From Rhizobium sp. 16-488-2b (lineage in GTDB: Bacteria; Pseudomonadota; Alphaproteobacteria; Rhizobiales; Rhizobiaceae), in assembly GCF_017741815.1 (NCBI RefSeq), contig NZ_JAGHMF010000007.1, positions 248,001 to 312,000 on the forward strand: 64,000 bases of DNA, in the 5' to 3' direction. Every line of letters begins with the position of its first letter. Position 1 is the first letter of the stretch. The notes under the pieces are model-generated. The model saw only the letters and a program-made list of their open reading frames with translations, was not told the origin of the DNA and searched no databases. Positions 28,424-38,663 of this stretch are shown piece after piece. A program made the translations under genes and the position numbers.

Positions 28424-28736
28424 TCATTGAGATCGGCCGTCTCGCAAGAGACGGCCGCTTCGATGACATTATTATGAAGCAAGTGGCTTTAGCCGCTTGC
28501 TTATTACAAAGAAATACGGCACATGGCGCGCAAGCGCTGTTTGCGCGCTGCTTCGTTGTTTCGAAGCGGCAGACTGAAGCTAACATAAAGGTGGCCGAAA
28601 GGCCTGAAGACTGGATAGGGATGCCGGTTTCCGACGTCCCTCTCGATCTTTGAAACCGGTGGTCCGCCTTTAGGGAAGAAAACAACCCGTGCCTTGAACA
28701 AGGGCGCGTAAGTAACAAACACAAGGATAACGTCGA
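28424..28736 (+). promoter_or_regulatory. Structured leader between tuf and rpsJ (S10 operon leader)
   Basis: This 313-base gene-free spacer holds five successive inverted repeats: CGGCCGTCTC/GAGACGGCCG with a GCAA tetraloop (28434-28457), AAGCAAGTGGC/GCCGCTTGCTT (28477-28502), GCGCGCAA/TTGCGCGC (28526-28548), GCTTCG/CGAAGC (28550-28567) and CCGGTTTC/GAAACCGG (28624-28659). None has a full T-run. In E. coli L4, encoded in the same operon, controls the S10 leader by attenuation; whether this unrelated-looking leader does the same is unknown. Confidence 0.55.
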
Positions 28737-29045
28737 ATGAACGGCCAAAATATCCGCATTCGCCTGAAGGCGTTCGATCACCGCATTCTCGACGCTTCGA
28801 CGCGCGAGATCGTGTCGACGGCGAAGCGCACCGGCGCAAGCGTCCGGGGCCCCGTTCCGCTTCCGACTCGCATCGAGAAGTTTACGGTAAACCGGTCCCC
28901 ACACATCGACAAGAAGAGCCGCGAGCAGTTCGAGATGCGCACGCATAAGCGCCTCCTCGACATCGTTGACCCGACACCGCAGACGGTAGACGCGCTGATG
29001 AAGCTCGATCTCGCCGCTGGTGTCGATGTTGAGATCAAGCTCTGA
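28737..29045 (+). CDS. rpsJ: 30S ribosomal protein S10 (NusE)
   Basis: 102 residues, normal length. It has a double role: part of the 30S head and, as NusE, a partner of NusB and NusG in antitermination. The conserved [14 protein letters not shown] and [20 protein letters not shown] are present. First gene of the S10 operon. Confidence 0.98.
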   Translation: MNGQNIRIRLKAFDHRILDASTREIVSTAKRTGASVRGPVPLPTRIEKFTVNRSPHIDKKSREQFEMRTHKRLLDIVDPTPQTVDALMKLDLAAGVDVEIKL

Positions 29046-29079
29046 GCCTAGCTCGAGCTGAGTTGGAAGGATTGAACCG

Positions 29080-29721
29080 ATGCGTTCAGGTGTGATTGCA
29101 CAGAAGATCGGCATGACCCGCGTCTATAACGACGCCGGCGAACATGTTCCGGTAACAGTACTGCGTATGGAAGGCTGCCAGGTCGTAGCCCAGCGCACAG
29201 TAGAAAAGAACGGCTACGCCGCAGTTCAGCTTGGTGCTGGCACGGCGAAGGTCAAGAACACGTCCAAGGCGATGCGCGGCAATTTCGCTATTGCCAACGT
29301 CGAGCCGAAGGCCAAGCTCGCTGAATTCCGCGTAACGGAAGACAACCTGCTTGACGTCGGCACCGAGCTCAAGGCTGGCCACTTCGCCACCGGTCAGCTC
29401 GTCGATGTCACCGGCACGACGATTGGTAAGGGCTTTGCCGGCGCCATGAAGCGTCACGGCTTCGGCGGTCTGCGCGCCACGCACGGTGTGTCGGTTTCGC
29501 ACCGCTCGCACGGTTCGACCGGCTCGCGCCAGGATCCGGGCAAGGTTTTCAAGAATAAGAAGATGGCTGGTCACATGGGCCAGACGCGCGTAACGACTCA
29601 GAACCTTGAAGTGGTTTCGACCGACGAAGATCGTGGTCTGATCCTGATCAAGGGTGCAGTACCCGGTTCCAAGGGTGCCTGGATCATCGTGCGCGACGCC
29701 GTCAAGTCGGCCGCGAAGTAA
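29080..29721 (+). CDS. rplC: 50S ribosomal protein L3
   Basis: 213 residues. L3 starts 50S assembly and reaches to the peptidyl transferase centre. The starting segment [18 protein letters not shown] and the tip loop [19 protein letters not shown], the glutamine-methylated region in other bacteria, are intact. Confidence 0.97.
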   Translation: MRSGVIAQKIGMTRVYNDAGEHVPVTVLRMEGCQVVAQRTVEKNGYAAVQLGAGTAKVKNTSKAMRGNFAIANVEPKAKLAEFRVTEDNLLDVGTELKAGHFATGQLVDVTGTTIGKGFAGAMKRHGFGGLRATHGVSVSHRSHGSTGSRQDPGKVFKNKKMAGHMGQTRVTTQNLEVVSTDEDRGLILIKGAVPGSKGAWIIVRDAVKSAAK

Positions 29722-29734
29722 GGGAGCCAGACCA

Positions 29735-30355
29735 ATGGAATTCAACGTCAAGACCCTCGAGGGAAAAGACGCAGGGAAGGTTTCTCTTTCTGACGCGATT
29801 TTCGGTCTCGAGCCCCGCGAAGACATTCTCGCCCGCGTAATCCGCTGGCAGCTTGCCAAGAAGCAGCAGGGCACTCACCAGGCTAAGGGCCGCGCCGACG
29901 TATGGCGCACCGGCGCCAAGATGTACAAGCAGAAGGGTACGGGCCGCGCTCGTCACCATTCGGCTCGCGCTCCGCAGTTCCGCGGCGGTGGTAAGGCTCA
30001 CGGCCCGGTTGCTCGCAGCCACGAACACGACCTTCCGAAGAAGGTTCGCGCTCTCGGCCTGCGTCTGGCTCTGTCGGCTAAGCTGAAGTCCGATGATGTC
30101 ATCATCATCGACAACCTGGTTGCTGCTGAAGCAAAGACCAAGGCTCTGGCTTCGACCTTCGCAACGCTCGGCCTGACCAACGCTCTCTTCATCGGCGGCG
30201 CCGAACTTGATGGCAACTTCAAGCTCGCAGCCAAGAACATCCCGAACATCGATGTTCTGCCGATCCAGGGCATCAACGTTTATGACATCGTGCGCCGTGG
30301 CAAGCTCGTGCTTTCCAAGGCTGCCGTTGAAGCTCTAGAGGAGCGTTTCAAGTGA
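29735..30355 (+). CDS. rplD: 50S ribosomal protein L4
   Basis: 206 residues from [19 protein letters not shown] precedes the ATG. The long exit-tunnel loop ([20 protein letters not shown]...) where macrolide mutations arise is intact. Its stop overlaps the rplW start by 4 bases, suggesting translational coupling. Confidence 0.97.
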   Translation: MEFNVKTLEGKDAGKVSLSDAIFGLEPREDILARVIRWQLAKKQQGTHQAKGRADVWRTGAKMYKQKGTGRARHHSARAPQFRGGGKAHGPVARSHEHDLPKKVRALGLRLALSAKLKSDDVIIIDNLVAAEAKTKALASTFATLGLTNALFIGGAELDGNFKLAAKNIPNIDVLPIQGINVYDIVRRGKLVLSKAAVEALEERFK

Positions 30356-30645
30356 CCGATCTTCGCCACTATGATGTGATCGTCTCGCCGTCGATCACCG
30401 AAAAGTCCACTCTGGTATCGGAAAACAACCAGGTTGTTTTCAACGTCGCTAAGACGGCGTCGAAGCCGGAAATCAAGGCTGCAGTCGAGGCGCTCTTCGG
30501 CGTCAAGGTCACGGCCGTCAACACTCTGCTCCGCAAGGGCAAGACCCGTCGTTTCCGCGGTTTTGTCGGCAAGCAGAAGGACGTGAAGAAGGCAATCGTG
30601 ACTTTGGCTGAAGGCCAGACGATCGACGTCTCCACCGGTCTCTGA
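30352..30645 (+). CDS. rplW: 50S ribosomal protein L23
   Basis: 97 residues starting with GTG at 30352 inside the end of rplD (GTGA overlap). L23 lies at the tunnel exit and docks trigger factor and SRP. The motif [18 protein letters not shown] and the flexible basic loop [10 protein letters not shown] are seen. Confidence 0.97.
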   Translation: MTDLRHYDVIVSPSITEKSTLVSENNQVVFNVAKTASKPEIKAAVEALFGVKVTAVNTLLRKGKTRRFRGFVGKQKDVKKAIVTLAEGQTIDVSTGL

Positions 30646-30656
30646 GGAATAAAAAC

Positions 30657-31493
30657 ATGGCATTGAAAACATTCAATCCTACGACCCCGAGCCAGCGTCA
30701 GCTGGTCATCGTCGACCGCTCTTCGCTCTACAAGGGCAAGCCGGTCAAGGCGCTGACGCAGGGTCTGACCAAGAGCGGCGGTCGTAACAACCTCGGTCGC
30801 ATCACGGCTCGCTTCATCGGCGGCGGTCACAAGCGTACGTATCGTCTGATCGACTTCAAGCGTCGCAAGTTCGAAGTTGAAGGCACGGTCGAGCGTATCG
30901 AATACGACCCGAACCGTACCGCGTTCATCGCGCTCATCTCCTACGCCGACGGCGAACAGGCCTACATCATCGCTCCGCAGCGCCTTGCTGCCGGCGACAA
31001 GGTCATCGCCTCTGAAAAGGCTGTGGACGTAAAGCCGGGCAACACCATGCCCCTGCAGTACATCCCGGTTGGCTCCATCATCCACAACGTGGAAATGAAG
31101 CCGGGCAAGGGCGGTCAGATCGCTCGCTCCGCTGGTTCCTACGCACAGCTCGTAGGCCGCGATGCGGGTCTCGCGATCCTTCGTCTGAACTCTGGCGAAC
31201 AGCGCCTCGTGCCGGGCTCCTGCCTTGCTTCGATCGGTGCGGTTTCGAACCCTGACCACGCCAACATAAACGACGGCAAGGCCGGTCGTACCGTATGGCG
31301 CGGCAAGCGTCCGCATAACCGCGGTGTTGTCATGAACCCTGTCGACCACCCGCACGGTGGTGGTGAAGGCCGCACTTCCGGTGGTCGTCACCCGGTTACC
31401 CCTTGGGGTAAGCCGACCAAGGGCAAGCGCACCCGGTCGAACAAGTCGACCGACAAGATGATCATGCGCTCGCGTCATCAGCGTAAGAAGTAA
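30657..31493 (+). CDS. rplB: 50S ribosomal protein L2
   Basis: 278 residues. L2 is essential for subunit joining and peptidyl transfer. The universally conserved [20 protein letters not shown] loop near the C-terminus, with its key histidine, is present. Located 11 bases after rplW. Confidence 0.98.
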   Translation: MALKTFNPTTPSQRQLVIVDRSSLYKGKPVKALTQGLTKSGGRNNLGRITARFIGGGHKRTYRLIDFKRRKFEVEGTVERIEYDPNRTAFIALISYADGEQAYIIAPQRLAAGDKVIASEKAVDVKPGNTMPLQYIPVGSIIHNVEMKPGKGGQIARSAGSYAQLVGRDAGLAILRLNSGEQRLVPGSCLASIGAVSNPDHANINDGKAGRTVWRGKRPHNRGVVMNPVDHPHGGGEGRTSGGRHPVTPWGKPTKGKRTRSNKSTDKMIMRSRHQRKK

Positions 31494-31508
31494 GAGAGGA
31501 AGTCTCCA

Positions 31509-31787
31509 ATGGCTCGTTCAGTATGGAAAGGTCCGTTCGTTGACGGCTATCTTCTCAAGAAGGCTGAGAAGGTTCGTGAAGGCGGACGTGCAGAAGTAAT
31601 CAAGATCTGGAGCCGTCGCTCCACGATCCTGCCCCAGTTCGTCGGTCTCACCTTCGGCGTCTACAACGGCAGCAAGCATATTCCGGTCAACGTCAATGAA
31701 GACATGGTCGGTCACAAATTCGGTGAATTCTCTCCGACCCGGACCTACTACGGTCACGGTGCGGACAAGAAGGCAAAGAGGAAGTAA
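31509..31787 (+). CDS. rpsS: 30S ribosomal protein S19
   Basis: 92 residues, normal length; begins [18 protein letters not shown] and has the signature [17 protein letters not shown]19 forms a head complex with S13 (encoded at 40877) and contacts 23S rRNA across the subunit bridge. Confidence 0.97.
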   Translation: MARSVWKGPFVDGYLLKKAEKVREGGRAEVIKIWSRRSTILPQFVGLTFGVYNGSKHIPVNVNEDMVGHKFGEFSPTRTYYGHGADKKAKRK

Positions 31788-31789
31788 CG

Positions 31790-32182
31790 ATGGGCAAGGC
31801 AAAAGCCGAACGCCGGCTGAAGGACAACGAGGCGCAAGCAGTCGCCCGCACGCTCCGCGTCAGCCCACAGAAGCTCAACCTGGTTGCCGCGGCTATCCGC
31901 GGCAAGAAGGTCGAGCGCGCACTCGCTGAGCTGGAATTCTCCCGCAAGCGCATCGCAGGCGCCGTCAAGAAGACGCTCGAATCTGCGATCGCAAACGCCG
32001 AGAACAACCATGATCTCGACGTTGACTCGCTGGTCGTAGCGGAAGCTTACGTTGGCAAGTCGATCGTCATGAAGCGTTTCCACGCTCGTGGCCGTGGTCG
32101 TGCATCGCGCATCGAAAAGCCCTTTGCGCACCTCACGATCGTTGTTCGCGAAGTTGAAGCCGCCACCGAGGAGGCCGCATAA
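31790..32182 (+). CDS. rplV: 50S ribosomal protein L22
   Basis: 130 residues. The beta-hairpin that lines the exit tunnel ([20 protein letters not shown]) is intact, without the deletion that gives erythromycin resistance. It starts 2 bases after rpsS and its TAA shares one base with the rpsC ATG. Confidence 0.97.
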   Translation: MGKAKAERRLKDNEAQAVARTLRVSPQKLNLVAAAIRGKKVERALAELEFSRKRIAGAVKKTLESAIANAENNHDLDVDSLVVAEAYVGKSIVMKRFHARGRGRASRIEKPFAHLTIVVREVEAATEEAA

Positions 32183-32901
32183 TGGGTCAGAAAATCAATC
32201 CAATTGGTTTCCGTCTTGGCATCAACCGTACCTGGGATAGCCGCTGGTTCGCGGACAATGCCGAATACGGTCAGCTGCTGCACGAAGACCTGAAGATGCG
32301 CAAGTTCGTCATGAGCGAACTGAAGCAGGCTGGTATCTCCAAGGTGGTTATCGAGCGTCCGCACAAGAAGTGCCGCGTTACGATCCACTCGGCTCGTCCG
32401 GGCCTGATCATCGGCAAGAAGGGCGCAGACATCGACAAGCTCCGCAAGAAGCTGTCGGACATGACGAACTCCGAAACGCACCTCAACATCGTTGAAGTTC
32501 GCAAGCCGGAAGTCGACGCTGTTCTGGTCGCTCAGTCGATCGCTCAGCAGCTCGAGCGTCGTGTTGCTTTCCGTCGCGCCATGAAGCGCGCCGTTCAGTC
32601 CGCAATGCGTCTTGGCGCCGAAGGCATCAAGATCACCTGCGCGGGCCGTCTCGGCGGTGCTGAAATCGCTCGTACGGAATGGTACCGCGAAGGTCGCGTG
32701 CCGCTGCATACGCTGCGCGCTGACATCGACTACGGCACAGCCGAAGCGGAAACCGCTTTCGGTATCTGCGGCATCAAGGTTTGGATCTTCAAGGGCGAAA
32801 TCCTTGAGCACGATCCGATGGCCTCCGAGCGCCGCGCACTCGAGGGTGATGCTCAGGGTCCGGCTAGCCGTGACCGCGATCGTCGCCGCGACAACGCTTA
32901 A
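32182..32901 (+). CDS. rpsC: 30S ribosomal protein S3
   Basis: 239 residues. The KH domain with GxxG ([18 protein letters not shown]) lies at about 73-90, followed by the C-terminal domain ending in a charged Arg/Asp-rich tail. S3 is at the mRNA entry site and helps helicase activity. It is coupled to rplV by the one-base overlap. Confidence 0.97.
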   Translation: MGQKINPIGFRLGINRTWDSRWFADNAEYGQLLHEDLKMRKFVMSELKQAGISKVVIERPHKKCRVTIHSARPGLIIGKKGADIDKLRKKLSDMTNSETHLNIVEVRKPEVDAVLVAQSIAQQLERRVAFRRAMKRAVQSAMRLGAEGIKITCAGRLGGAEIARTEWYREGRVPLHTLRADIDYGTAEAETAFGICGIKVWIFKGEILEHDPMASERRALEGDAQGPASRDRDRRRDNA

Positions 32902-32937
32902 TAGCGTTGGTGGCAGATAAGTTCGGAGAATAAGAAA

Positions 32938-33351
32938 ATGTTGCAGCCAAAGCGTACCAAGTACCGCAAGCAATTTAAGGGCCGCATCAAGGGCGTCGCC
33001 AAGGGTGGTTCCGACCTCGCCTTCGGTGAATTCGGCCTTAAGGCTCAGGAGCCAAACCGCGTAAATGCACGCGAGATCGAAGCGGCCCGCCGCGCGATCA
33101 CGCGCTACATGAAGCGTGCTGGCCGTGTATGGATCCGCGTGTTCCCGGATGTTCCGGTAACCGCAAAGCCGACCGAAGTCCGTATGGGTAAGGGTAAGGG
33201 CTCTGTTGAATATTGGGCATGCAAGGTCAAGCCAGGCCGCATGATGTTCGAGATCGACGGCGTCAGCGAAGAAATCGCTCGCGAAGCGCTTCGCCTCGGC
33301 TCTGCCAAGCTCTCGGTCAAGACGCGCTTCGTACAGCGCATTGCAGAGTAA
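32938..33351 (+). CDS. rplP: 50S ribosomal protein L16
   Basis: 137 residues. L16 organises the A-site tRNA region of the 50S. It begins [16 protein letters not shown], and the [20 protein letters not shown] segment is typical. Followed by rpmC after 12 bases. Confidence 0.97.
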   Translation: MLQPKRTKYRKQFKGRIKGVAKGGSDLAFGEFGLKAQEPNRVNAREIEAARRAITRYMKRAGRVWIRVFPDVPVTAKPTEVRMGKGKGSVEYWACKVKPGRMMFEIDGVSEEIAREALRLGSAKLSVKTRFVQRIAE

Positions 33352-33363
33352 GGAGCAAGGCAC

Positions 33364-33564
33364 ATGAAAGCCGAAGAAGTTCGCGGCCTGACGGCCGATC
33401 AGCTCAAGGACAAGCTCGCCGACCTGAAGAAGGAGCAGTTCAACCTGCGCTTCCAGAAGGCCACCGGTCAGCTCGAAAAGTCCTCCCGCGTCAACGAAGT
33501 TCGCAAGGACATCGCCCGCGTGAAAACCATTGCCCGCCAGAAGGCGGCAGAAGCAAAGGCCTAA
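33364..33564 (+). CDS. rpmC: 50S ribosomal protein L29
   Basis: 66 residues forming the usual helical hairpin ([38 protein letters not shown]). Lies beside the tunnel exit next to L23. rpsQ starts 4 bases after the stop. Confidence 0.96.
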   Translation: MKAEEVRGLTADQLKDKLADLKKEQFNLRFQKATGQLEKSSRVNEVRKDIARVKTIARQKAAEAKA

Positions 33565-33568
33565 GAAT

Positions 33569-33808
33569 ATGCCGAAGCGCATCCTGCAGGGCGTCGTCGT
33601 TGGCGACAAGAACGAGAAGACTGTAGTTGTCCGCGTTGAGCGTCGTTTCGCTCATCCGCTGATGCAGAAGACCGTTCGTCGTTCCAAGAAGTACAAGGCC
33701 CACGACGAAAACAATCAGTACAAGATTGGCGATACCGTATCCATCGAGGAATGCGCGCCGATCTCCAAGGACAAGTGCTGGACGGTCATTTCCGGCCAGG
33801 CAAAGTAA
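33569..33808 (+). CDS. rpsQ: 30S ribosomal protein S17
   Basis: 79 residues from [18 protein letters not shown]; an earlier in-frame start lies inside rpmC and is rejected. OB-fold primary rRNA-binding protein, with the signature [16 protein letters not shown]. It is the last gene before a hairpin that looks like a true terminator. Confidence 0.97.
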   Translation: MPKRILQGVVVGDKNEKTVVVRVERRFAHPLMQKTVRRSKKYKAHDENNQYKIGDTVSIEECAPISKDKCWTVISGQAK

Positions 33809-33861
33809 GAATTTCTCGCGAGGCCTTGCGTCTCGCGGAAATTTCTGTATGAAGCAGCGTC

Positions 33862-33894
33862 AGAACGCTCGTTCGTCGAGCGTTCTTTTGCTTT
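33862..33894 (+). terminator. Terminator-like hairpin between rpsQ and rplN
   Basis: Perfect 10-bp stem AGAACGCTCG/CGAGCGTTCT, loop TTCGT, followed by TTTGCTTT. A second, weaker stem (ATTTC-CGCGAG/CTCGCGGAAAT with one bulge) lies just before it at about 33811-33845. Together they suggest that the S10 transcript ends, or is attenuated, here and that rplN starts a separate spc unit. No clear promoter was recognised in 33895-34070. Confidence 0.7.
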
Positions 33895-34070
33895 GAGCGC
33901 ACGGAAGGTCCCGTTTGGGAAACCACCCTGGCACGATCGATCCCGCGCTAGTCAAGCTATTGCCGTGTTTTCGCCTGCTCTCGTGGCAAGCGGCCGGCTG
34001 ACAATTTTCATATGCCGGGGTAGGGGGCGACAGCCCAACCATTCCGGTAAACACAAGAAGGCGACCTGAT

Positions 34071-34439
34071 ATGATTCAGATGCAAACAAACCTCGACGTG
34101 GCGGATAATTCCGGCGCACGTCGTGTCATGTGCATCAAGGTGCTGGGCGGTTCTAAGCGCAAGTATGCCTCGATCGGCGACGTTATCGTCGTTTCGATCA
34201 AGGAAGCTATTCCGCGCGGCCGCGTGAAGAAGGGTGACGTGATGAAGGCGGTTGTCGTTCGCACCGCCAAGGAAATCCGTCGCGTAGATGGTTCCATCAT
34301 CCGCTTCGACACCAATGCAGCAGTCCTCATCGACAACAAGAAAGAGCCGATCGGCACCCGTATCTTCGGACCGGTTCCGCGCGAACTTCGCGCCAAGAAC
34401 CACATGAAGATCATCTCGCTCGCTCCAGAAGTTCTGTAA
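34071..34439 (+). CDS. rplN: 50S ribosomal protein L14
   Basis: 122 residues; begins [20 protein letters not shown], and ends in the standard [16 protein letters not shown] segment ([12 protein letters not shown]). L14 forms subunit bridge B8. First gene of the spc operon, after a 262-base spacer with a terminator. Confidence 0.98.
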   Translation: MIQMQTNLDVADNSGARRVMCIKVLGGSKRKYASIGDVIVVSIKEAIPRGRVKKGDVMKAVVVRTAKEIRRVDGSIIRFDTNAAVLIDNKKEPIGTRIFGPVPRELRAKNHMKIISLAPEVL

Positions 34440-34451
34440 GGAGCACGAACG

Positions 34452-34754
34452 ATGCAAAAGATTCGTAAGGGCGACACGGTCGTCATGCTCGCAGGCAAGG
34501 ACAAGGGCCGTACCGGCGAAGTCCTTCAGGTTCTGCCCAAGGAAGATCGCGCCGTAGTCCGTGGCGTCAACGTCGTGAAGCGCCATCAGCGCCAGACGCA
34601 GACCCAGGAAGCCGGCATCATCAGCAAGGAAGCCTCGGTTCACTTGTCCAACGTCTCGATCATCGACAAGGACGGCAAGCCGACCCGCGTTGGTTTCAAG
34701 GTTGTTGACGGCAAGAAGGTCCGTGTGGCCAAGCGTTCTGGTGAGGTGATCTGA
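34452..34754 (+). CDS. rplX: 50S ribosomal protein L24
   Basis: 100 residues with a KOW motif at the N-terminus ([20 protein letters not shown]). Assembly initiator near the tunnel exit. Its TGA shares a base with the rplE ATG, indicating coupling. Confidence 0.97.
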   Translation: MQKIRKGDTVVMLAGKDKGRTGEVLQVLPKEDRAVVRGVNVVKRHQRQTQTQEAGIISKEASVHLSNVSIIDKDGKPTRVGFKVVDGKKVRVAKRSGEVI

Positions 34755-35311
34755 TGGCTCAGGCAAAGTACGAGCCGCGGCTCAAGAAGGAATATGTCGA
34801 GCGCATCCGCGCGGCGATGCAGGAGAAGTTCTCCTACGCCAACGAGATGATGATCCCGAAGCTCGACAAGATCGTAATCAACATGGGTGTTGGTGAAGCA
34901 ACGGCTGATTCGAAGAAGCCGACTGTTGCTGCAGCTGACCTGGCCGCTATCGCTGGTCAGAAGCCGGTCATCACCCGTGCACGCAACTCCATCGCTGGCT
35001 TCAAGGTCCGCGAAGATATGCCGATCGGCGCAAAGGTTACCCTGCGCGGCGCTCGCATGTACGAGTTCCTGGACCGTCTCGTGAATATCGCGCTTCCGCG
35101 CGTTCGCGACTTCCGCGGCCTGAACCCGAAGAGCTTTGACGGCCGTGGCAACTTCGCCATGGGCATCAAGGAGCACATTGTGTTCCCTGAGATCAACTAC
35201 GATAAGGTTGATCAGATGTGGGGCATGGACATCATCGTTTGCACGACGGCCACCAAGGACGACGAAGCACGGGCTCTGCTCACAGAGTTCAACTTCCCGT
35301 TCCGTCAGTAA
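34754..35311 (+). CDS. rplE: 50S ribosomal protein L5
   Basis: 185 residues. It binds 5S rRNA in the central protuberance. The conserved [29 protein letters not shown] and [16 protein letters not shown] segments are present. Confidence 0.97.
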   Translation: MAQAKYEPRLKKEYVERIRAAMQEKFSYANEMMIPKLDKIVINMGVGEATADSKKPTVAAADLAAIAGQKPVITRARNSIAGFKVREDMPIGAKVTLRGARMYEFLDRLVNIALPRVRDFRGLNPKSFDGRGNFAMGIKEHIVFPEINYDKVDQMWGMDIIVCTTATKDDEARALLTEFNFPFRQ

Positions 35312-35343
35312 CCGTAACGACGAGCGTAGAAAAGGAACCACAC

Positions 35344-35649
35344 ATGGCGAAGACCAGCGCAGTTGAAAAGAACAAGCGCCGCCGTATTACGGTCGCCAAC
35401 CAGGCCGCTAAGCGCGCCGAGTTGAAGGCGATCATCATGAACCAGGCTCTTCCGATCGAAGACCGGTTCAAGGCCTCGATCAAGCTGGCATCCCTGCCGC
35501 GCGATGGATCGAAGACCCGTATTCGCAACCGTTGTGAAGTATCGGGCCGTCCGCGCGCATACTACCGCAAACTGCGCATGTCGCGTATCGCGCTGCGTGA
35601 ACTCGGCAATCTCGGCAAGGTGCCGGGCATCGTCAAGTCCAGCTGGTAA
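35344..35649 (+). CDS. rpsN: 30S ribosomal protein S14 (zinc-free long form)
   Basis: 101 residues from [15 protein letters not shown]; an upstream in-frame start lies inside rplE. It lacks the CxxC pairs of the zinc ribbon form and has the long C- form, as is usual in proteobacteria. The signature [17 protein letters not shown] is present. Confidence 0.97.
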   Translation: MAKTSAVEKNKRRRITVANQAAKRAELKAIIMNQALPIEDRFKASIKLASLPRDGSKTRIRNRCEVSGRPRAYYRKLRMSRIALRELGNLGKVPGIVKSSW

Positions 35650-35661
35650 GGAGCAGGTTAG

Positions 35662-36060
35662 ATGACAATGACTGATCCGTTGGGCGATATGCTCACCCGC
35701 ATCCGTAACGGCGCTTCCCGCCGCAAGTCGTCGGTCTCGACGCCTGCTTCGAAGCTCCGTGCACGTGTTCTCGATGTTCTCCAGGCTGAAGGCTACATCC
35801 GTGGCTACGCTCTTGTCGATTTCGGCAATGGCAAGTCTGAAATCAACATCGAGTTGAAGTACTACGAAGGCGCATCGGTGATCCGTGAGATCGGCCGTGT
35901 GTCCAAGCCGGGCCGCCGGGTTTATGTCTCGGTCAAGTCCATTCCGCAGGTCGCGAACGGTCTCGGCATCACCATCCTTTCGACTCCGAAGGGTGTGATG
36001 GCTGATCACCAGGCTCGCGAACAGAACGTTGGTGGCGAGGTTCTTTGCTCGGTATTCTAA
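35662..36060 (+). CDS. rpsH: 30S ribosomal protein S8
   Basis: 132 residues. S8 binds helix 21 of 16S rRNA and in E. coli represses the spc operon by binding near rplE. It begins [17 protein letters not shown]; the final segment [18 protein letters not shown] is typical. AAGGAG lies upstream of the start. Confidence 0.97.
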   Translation: MTMTDPLGDMLTRIRNGASRRKSSVSTPASKLRARVLDVLQAEGYIRGYALVDFGNGKSEINIELKYYEGASVIREIGRVSKPGRRVYVSVKSIPQVANGLGITILSTPKGVMADHQAREQNVGGEVLCSVF

Positions 36061-36102
36061 TACCGAGCATCGATCTCCATAGCGAACAGACAGGATATAA
36101 AA

Positions 36103-36636
36103 ATGTCTCGTATCGGTAAGAAGCCCGTTCAGATTCCTGCTGGGATTACGGCTACGGTCGAAGGCCAGAAGGTTACTGCAAAGGGCCCGAAGGGCGAGCT
36201 GTTCTTCGTCGCAAACGACGAAGTCGGCGTTAAGCTCGAAAACAATGCGGTTGTCGTGACGCCGCTCACGCAGTCGAAGGATGCTCGTTCGAAGTGGGGC
36301 ATGTCCCGCACGATGATCGAGAACATCTTCACGGGTGTTAAGGACGGCTACGAGCGCAAGCTCGAAATCAACGGCGTTGGTTACCGCGCGTCGCTTCAGG
36401 GCAAGAACCTGCAGCTCGCTCTCGGTTTCAGCCACGACGTGGTTTATGAGCCGCCGGTCGGCATCACGATCGCTGTGCCGAAGCCTACTGAAATTGTTGT
36501 CACTGGCATCAATAAGCAGCAGGTCGGCCAGGTCGCCGCTGAAATCCGCGAATACCGCGGTCCTGAGCCTTACAAGGGCAAGGGCGTCAAGTATGCCGGC
36601 GAACGTATCGTTCGCAAAGAAGGCAAGAAGAAGTAA
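36103..36636 (+). CDS. rplF: 50S ribosomal protein L6
   Basis: 177 residues with two L6 folds and the C-terminal signature [14 protein letters not shown]. It binds the sarcin-ricin region, near the elongation factors. Begins [14 protein letters not shown]. Confidence 0.97.
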   Translation: MSRIGKKPVQIPAGITATVEGQKVTAKGPKGELFFVANDEVGVKLENNAVVVTPLTQSKDARSKWGMSRTMIENIFTGVKDGYERKLEINGVGYRASLQGKNLQLALGFSHDVVYEPPVGITIAVPKPTEIVVTGINKQQVGQVAAEIREYRGPEPYKGKGVKYAGERIVRKEGKKK

Positions 36637-36648
36637 GGATCACGCGAA

Positions 36649-37011
36649 ATGGCTAGCAGGAAAGAAGCACTTGCACGTCGTGCCAACCGCGTGCGCCGTC
36701 ATCTCAAGTCGGTGGCTAATGGCCGTCCGCGCCTGTCGGTTCATCGCTCCTCGAAGAACATCTACGTTCAGGTTATCGACGATGTTGCCGGCAAGACCCT
36801 CGCGGCTGCCTCGACGCTCGATAAGGACCTGCGCGGTTCTCTGAAGACCGGTGCTGACACCGCGGCAGCTGCCGCCGTTGGCAAGCTCGTCGCCGAGCGC
36901 GCCTCCAAGGCTGGTGTCAAGGAAGTCGTATTCGACCGTGGCGCCTTCATCTATCACGGCCGTATCAAGGCCCTGGCAGATGCAGCCCGCGAAGGCGGTC
37001 TGACCTTCTAA
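36649..37011 (+). CDS. rplR: 50S ribosomal protein L18
   Basis: 120 residues; 5S rRNA-binding protein of the central protuberance. The segments [18 protein letters not shown] and [21 protein letters not shown] are typical. Followed by an unusual structured spacer before rpsE. Confidence 0.97.
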   Translation: MASRKEALARRANRVRRHLKSVANGRPRLSVHRSSKNIYVQVIDDVAGKTLAAASTLDKDLRGSLKTGADTAAAAAVGKLVAERASKAGVKEVVFDRGAFIYHGRIKALADAAREGGLTF

Positions 37012-37017
37012 TGAATT

Positions 37018-37050
37018 TCCGGCCGGGGCTCAGTGCTTCGGCCGGATTTT
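37018..37050 (+). terminator. Terminator-like hairpin between rplR and rpsE
   Basis: TCCGGCCG (37018-37025) pairs with CGGCCGGA (37039-37046), followed by TTTT. It lies 7 bases after the rplR stop, inside the spc operon. If active it would reduce expression of rpsE, rpmD and rplO. Confidence 0.6.
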
Positions 37051-37054
37051 AACC

Positions 37055-37095
37055 GGACCGCAAACGCTCCTCGATAGGGGAGGCTGCTGCGGTCC
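37055..37095 (+). promoter_or_regulatory. Second stem-loop upstream of rpsE
   Basis: GGACCGCA (37055-37062) pairs with TGCGGTCC (37088-37095); the 25-base interior contains a further short CTCC/GGAG pairing. It could be an antiterminator/anti-SD partner of the preceding hairpin or an r-protein binding site. Role unknown. Confidence 0.45.
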
Positions 37096-37141
37096 TCGTG
37101 TTGTCTGCCGTTCCACCCGCAAAAGAAAAAGGAAAAGGACA

Positions 37142-37711
37142 ATGGCACAGGAAAGAAAAGGTTCGCGCGACGATCGCCAGAACCGCGAAGAGCGCGATAG
37201 CGAATTCGTCGACAAGCTGGTCGCGATCAACCGCGTCGCCAAGGTCGTCAAGGGCGGCCGTCGTTTCGGTTTTGCAGCCCTCGTCGTCGTCGGTGACCAG
37301 AAGGGCCGCGTTGGCTTCGGTCACGGCAAGGCACGTGAAGTGCCGGAAGCAATCCGCAAGGCAACTGAAGCTGCCAAGCGCGAACTGATCTTCGTACCGC
37401 TGCGTGACGGCCGTACGCTGCATCACGACGTTCACGGCCGCCACGGCGCCGGCAAGGTTCTGCTTCGTTCGGCCAAGGTCGGTACCGGTATCATCGCCGG
37501 TGGTCCGATGCGCGCTGTTTTCGAAACGCTCGGCGTTCACGACGTCGTCGCCAAGTCGACCGGTTCCTCGAACCCATACAACATGGTTCGCGCTACCTTC
37601 GACGCTCTGAAGCATCAGGTTCACCCGAAGGACATCGCAGCACAGCGCGGCATCAAGTATGCAACGCTTCAGGCTCGCCGTGCCGCTTCCGGTAACGCTT
37701 CTGAAGAATAA
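37142..37711 (+). CDS. rpsE: 30S ribosomal protein S5
   Basis: 189 residues. dsRNA-binding-like N-terminal fold with [20 protein letters not shown] and [18 protein letters not shown]. It acts in decoding fidelity with S4 and S12. AAAAGGAAAAGGAC precedes the ATG at 37142. Confidence 0.97.
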   Translation: MAQERKGSRDDRQNREERDSEFVDKLVAINRVAKVVKGGRRFGFAALVVVGDQKGRVGFGHGKAREVPEAIRKATEAAKRELIFVPLRDGRTLHHDVHGRHGAGKVLLRSAKVGTGIIAGGPMRAVFETLGVHDVVAKSTGSSNPYNMVRATFDALKHQVHPKDIAAQRGIKYATLQARRAASGNASEE

Positions 37712-37724
37712 GAGGAGCTGATCC

Positions 37725-37934
37725 ATGGCCAAGGCTACAAAGAAGACCGAAGCAAAGACGGTTACCGTCGAGCAGATCGGCAGCCCGATTCGCCGTCCGG
37801 ATGTCCAGCAGCGCACGCTGATCGGTCTCGGGCTGAACAAGATGCACCGTCGTCGCACGCTGGAAGATACCCCTTCCGTTCGTGGCATGATCCGTGCTGT
37901 CCAGCATCTCGTTCGCATCGTCGACGAGAAGTAA
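37725..37934 (+). CDS. rpmD: 50S ribosomal protein L30
   Basis: 69 residues, slightly longer than the enteric form because of an N-terminal Lys/Thr extension ([15 protein letters not shown]). Core: [19 protein letters not shown] and [14 protein letters not shown]. Confidence 0.96.
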   Translation: MAKATKKTEAKTVTVEQIGSPIRRPDVQQRTLIGLGLNKMHRRRTLEDTPSVRGMIRAVQHLVRIVDEK

Positions 37935-37950
37935 GCAGGGAGTATTCGCT

Positions 37951-38424
37951 ATGAAACTCAATGAAATCAAAGACAACGAAGGTTCGACCCATAGCCGCAA
38001 GCGCCTCGGCCGCGGTATCGGTTCGGGCTCCGGCAAGACCGGTGGTCGCGGTGTCAAGGGTCAGAAGTCCCGTTCGGGCGTAGCCATCAACGGCTTCGAA
38101 GGCGGTCAGATGCCAATCTACCGTCGCCTGCCGAAGCGCGGCTTCAACAACATCTTCAAGGCCGACTTCGTTGTTGTGTCCCTGGAGCGTGTTCAGGCTG
38201 CTATCGACGCTGGCAAGCTCGACGCCAAGTCCACGGTTGATGCAGCGGCTCTCAAGGCTGCCGGCGTTATCCGTCGCGTCAAGGACGGCGTTCGCGTTCT
38301 CGCCGACGGCGAGCTGAAGGCAAAGGTCAAGTTCGAAGTTGCTGGCGCTTCCAAGCCGGCAGTCGAAAAGATCGAAAAGGCTGGCGGTTCCGTCACGCTT
38401 CTTTCCGCCGCAGCTGCAGAATAA
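37951..38424 (+). CDS. rplO: 50S ribosomal protein L15
   Basis: 157 residues from [12 protein letters not shown]. The glycine/basic-rich N-terminal tail ([17 protein letters not shown]) and [18 protein letters not shown] are diagnostic. It is followed by a very strong terminator, so secY-adk probably use their own promoter. Confidence 0.97.
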   Translation: MKLNEIKDNEGSTHSRKRLGRGIGSGSGKTGGRGVKGQKSRSGVAINGFEGGQMPIYRRLPKRGFNNIFKADFVVVSLERVQAAIDAGKLDAKSTVDAAALKAAGVIRRVKDGVRVLADGELKAKVKFEVAGASKPAVEKIEKAGGSVTLLSAAAAE

Positions 38425-38437
38425 TTTAATCTATGAT

Positions 38438-38472
38438 AAACCGCCCGGGGTGCTTCACACCGGGCGGTTTTG
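38438..38472 (+). terminator. Rho-independent terminator after rplO
   Basis: Perfect 11-bp stem AAACCGCCCGG/CCGGGCGGTTT with an 11-base loop and T-rich end. It separates the ribosomal part of the spc operon from secY. The following 190 bases up to secY hold no gene. Confidence 0.85.
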
Positions 38473-38663
38473 CTCCCATATGTGAGCCTCACAAAAACCG
38501 GTCGGATGCACGTGCGTCAGGACAGGTTAGACGAACAACAGGGTGAGGCATAGGTTGCGCCCGCAATCCGTCCGAAGCCCGCTTTTGAATAATTCAGAAA
38601 TGCCGATCCGGCGTTCTGCCTTTCGCTTGGTCAGAGCCCGAAACCGGTAGCGCGGAGATACGC

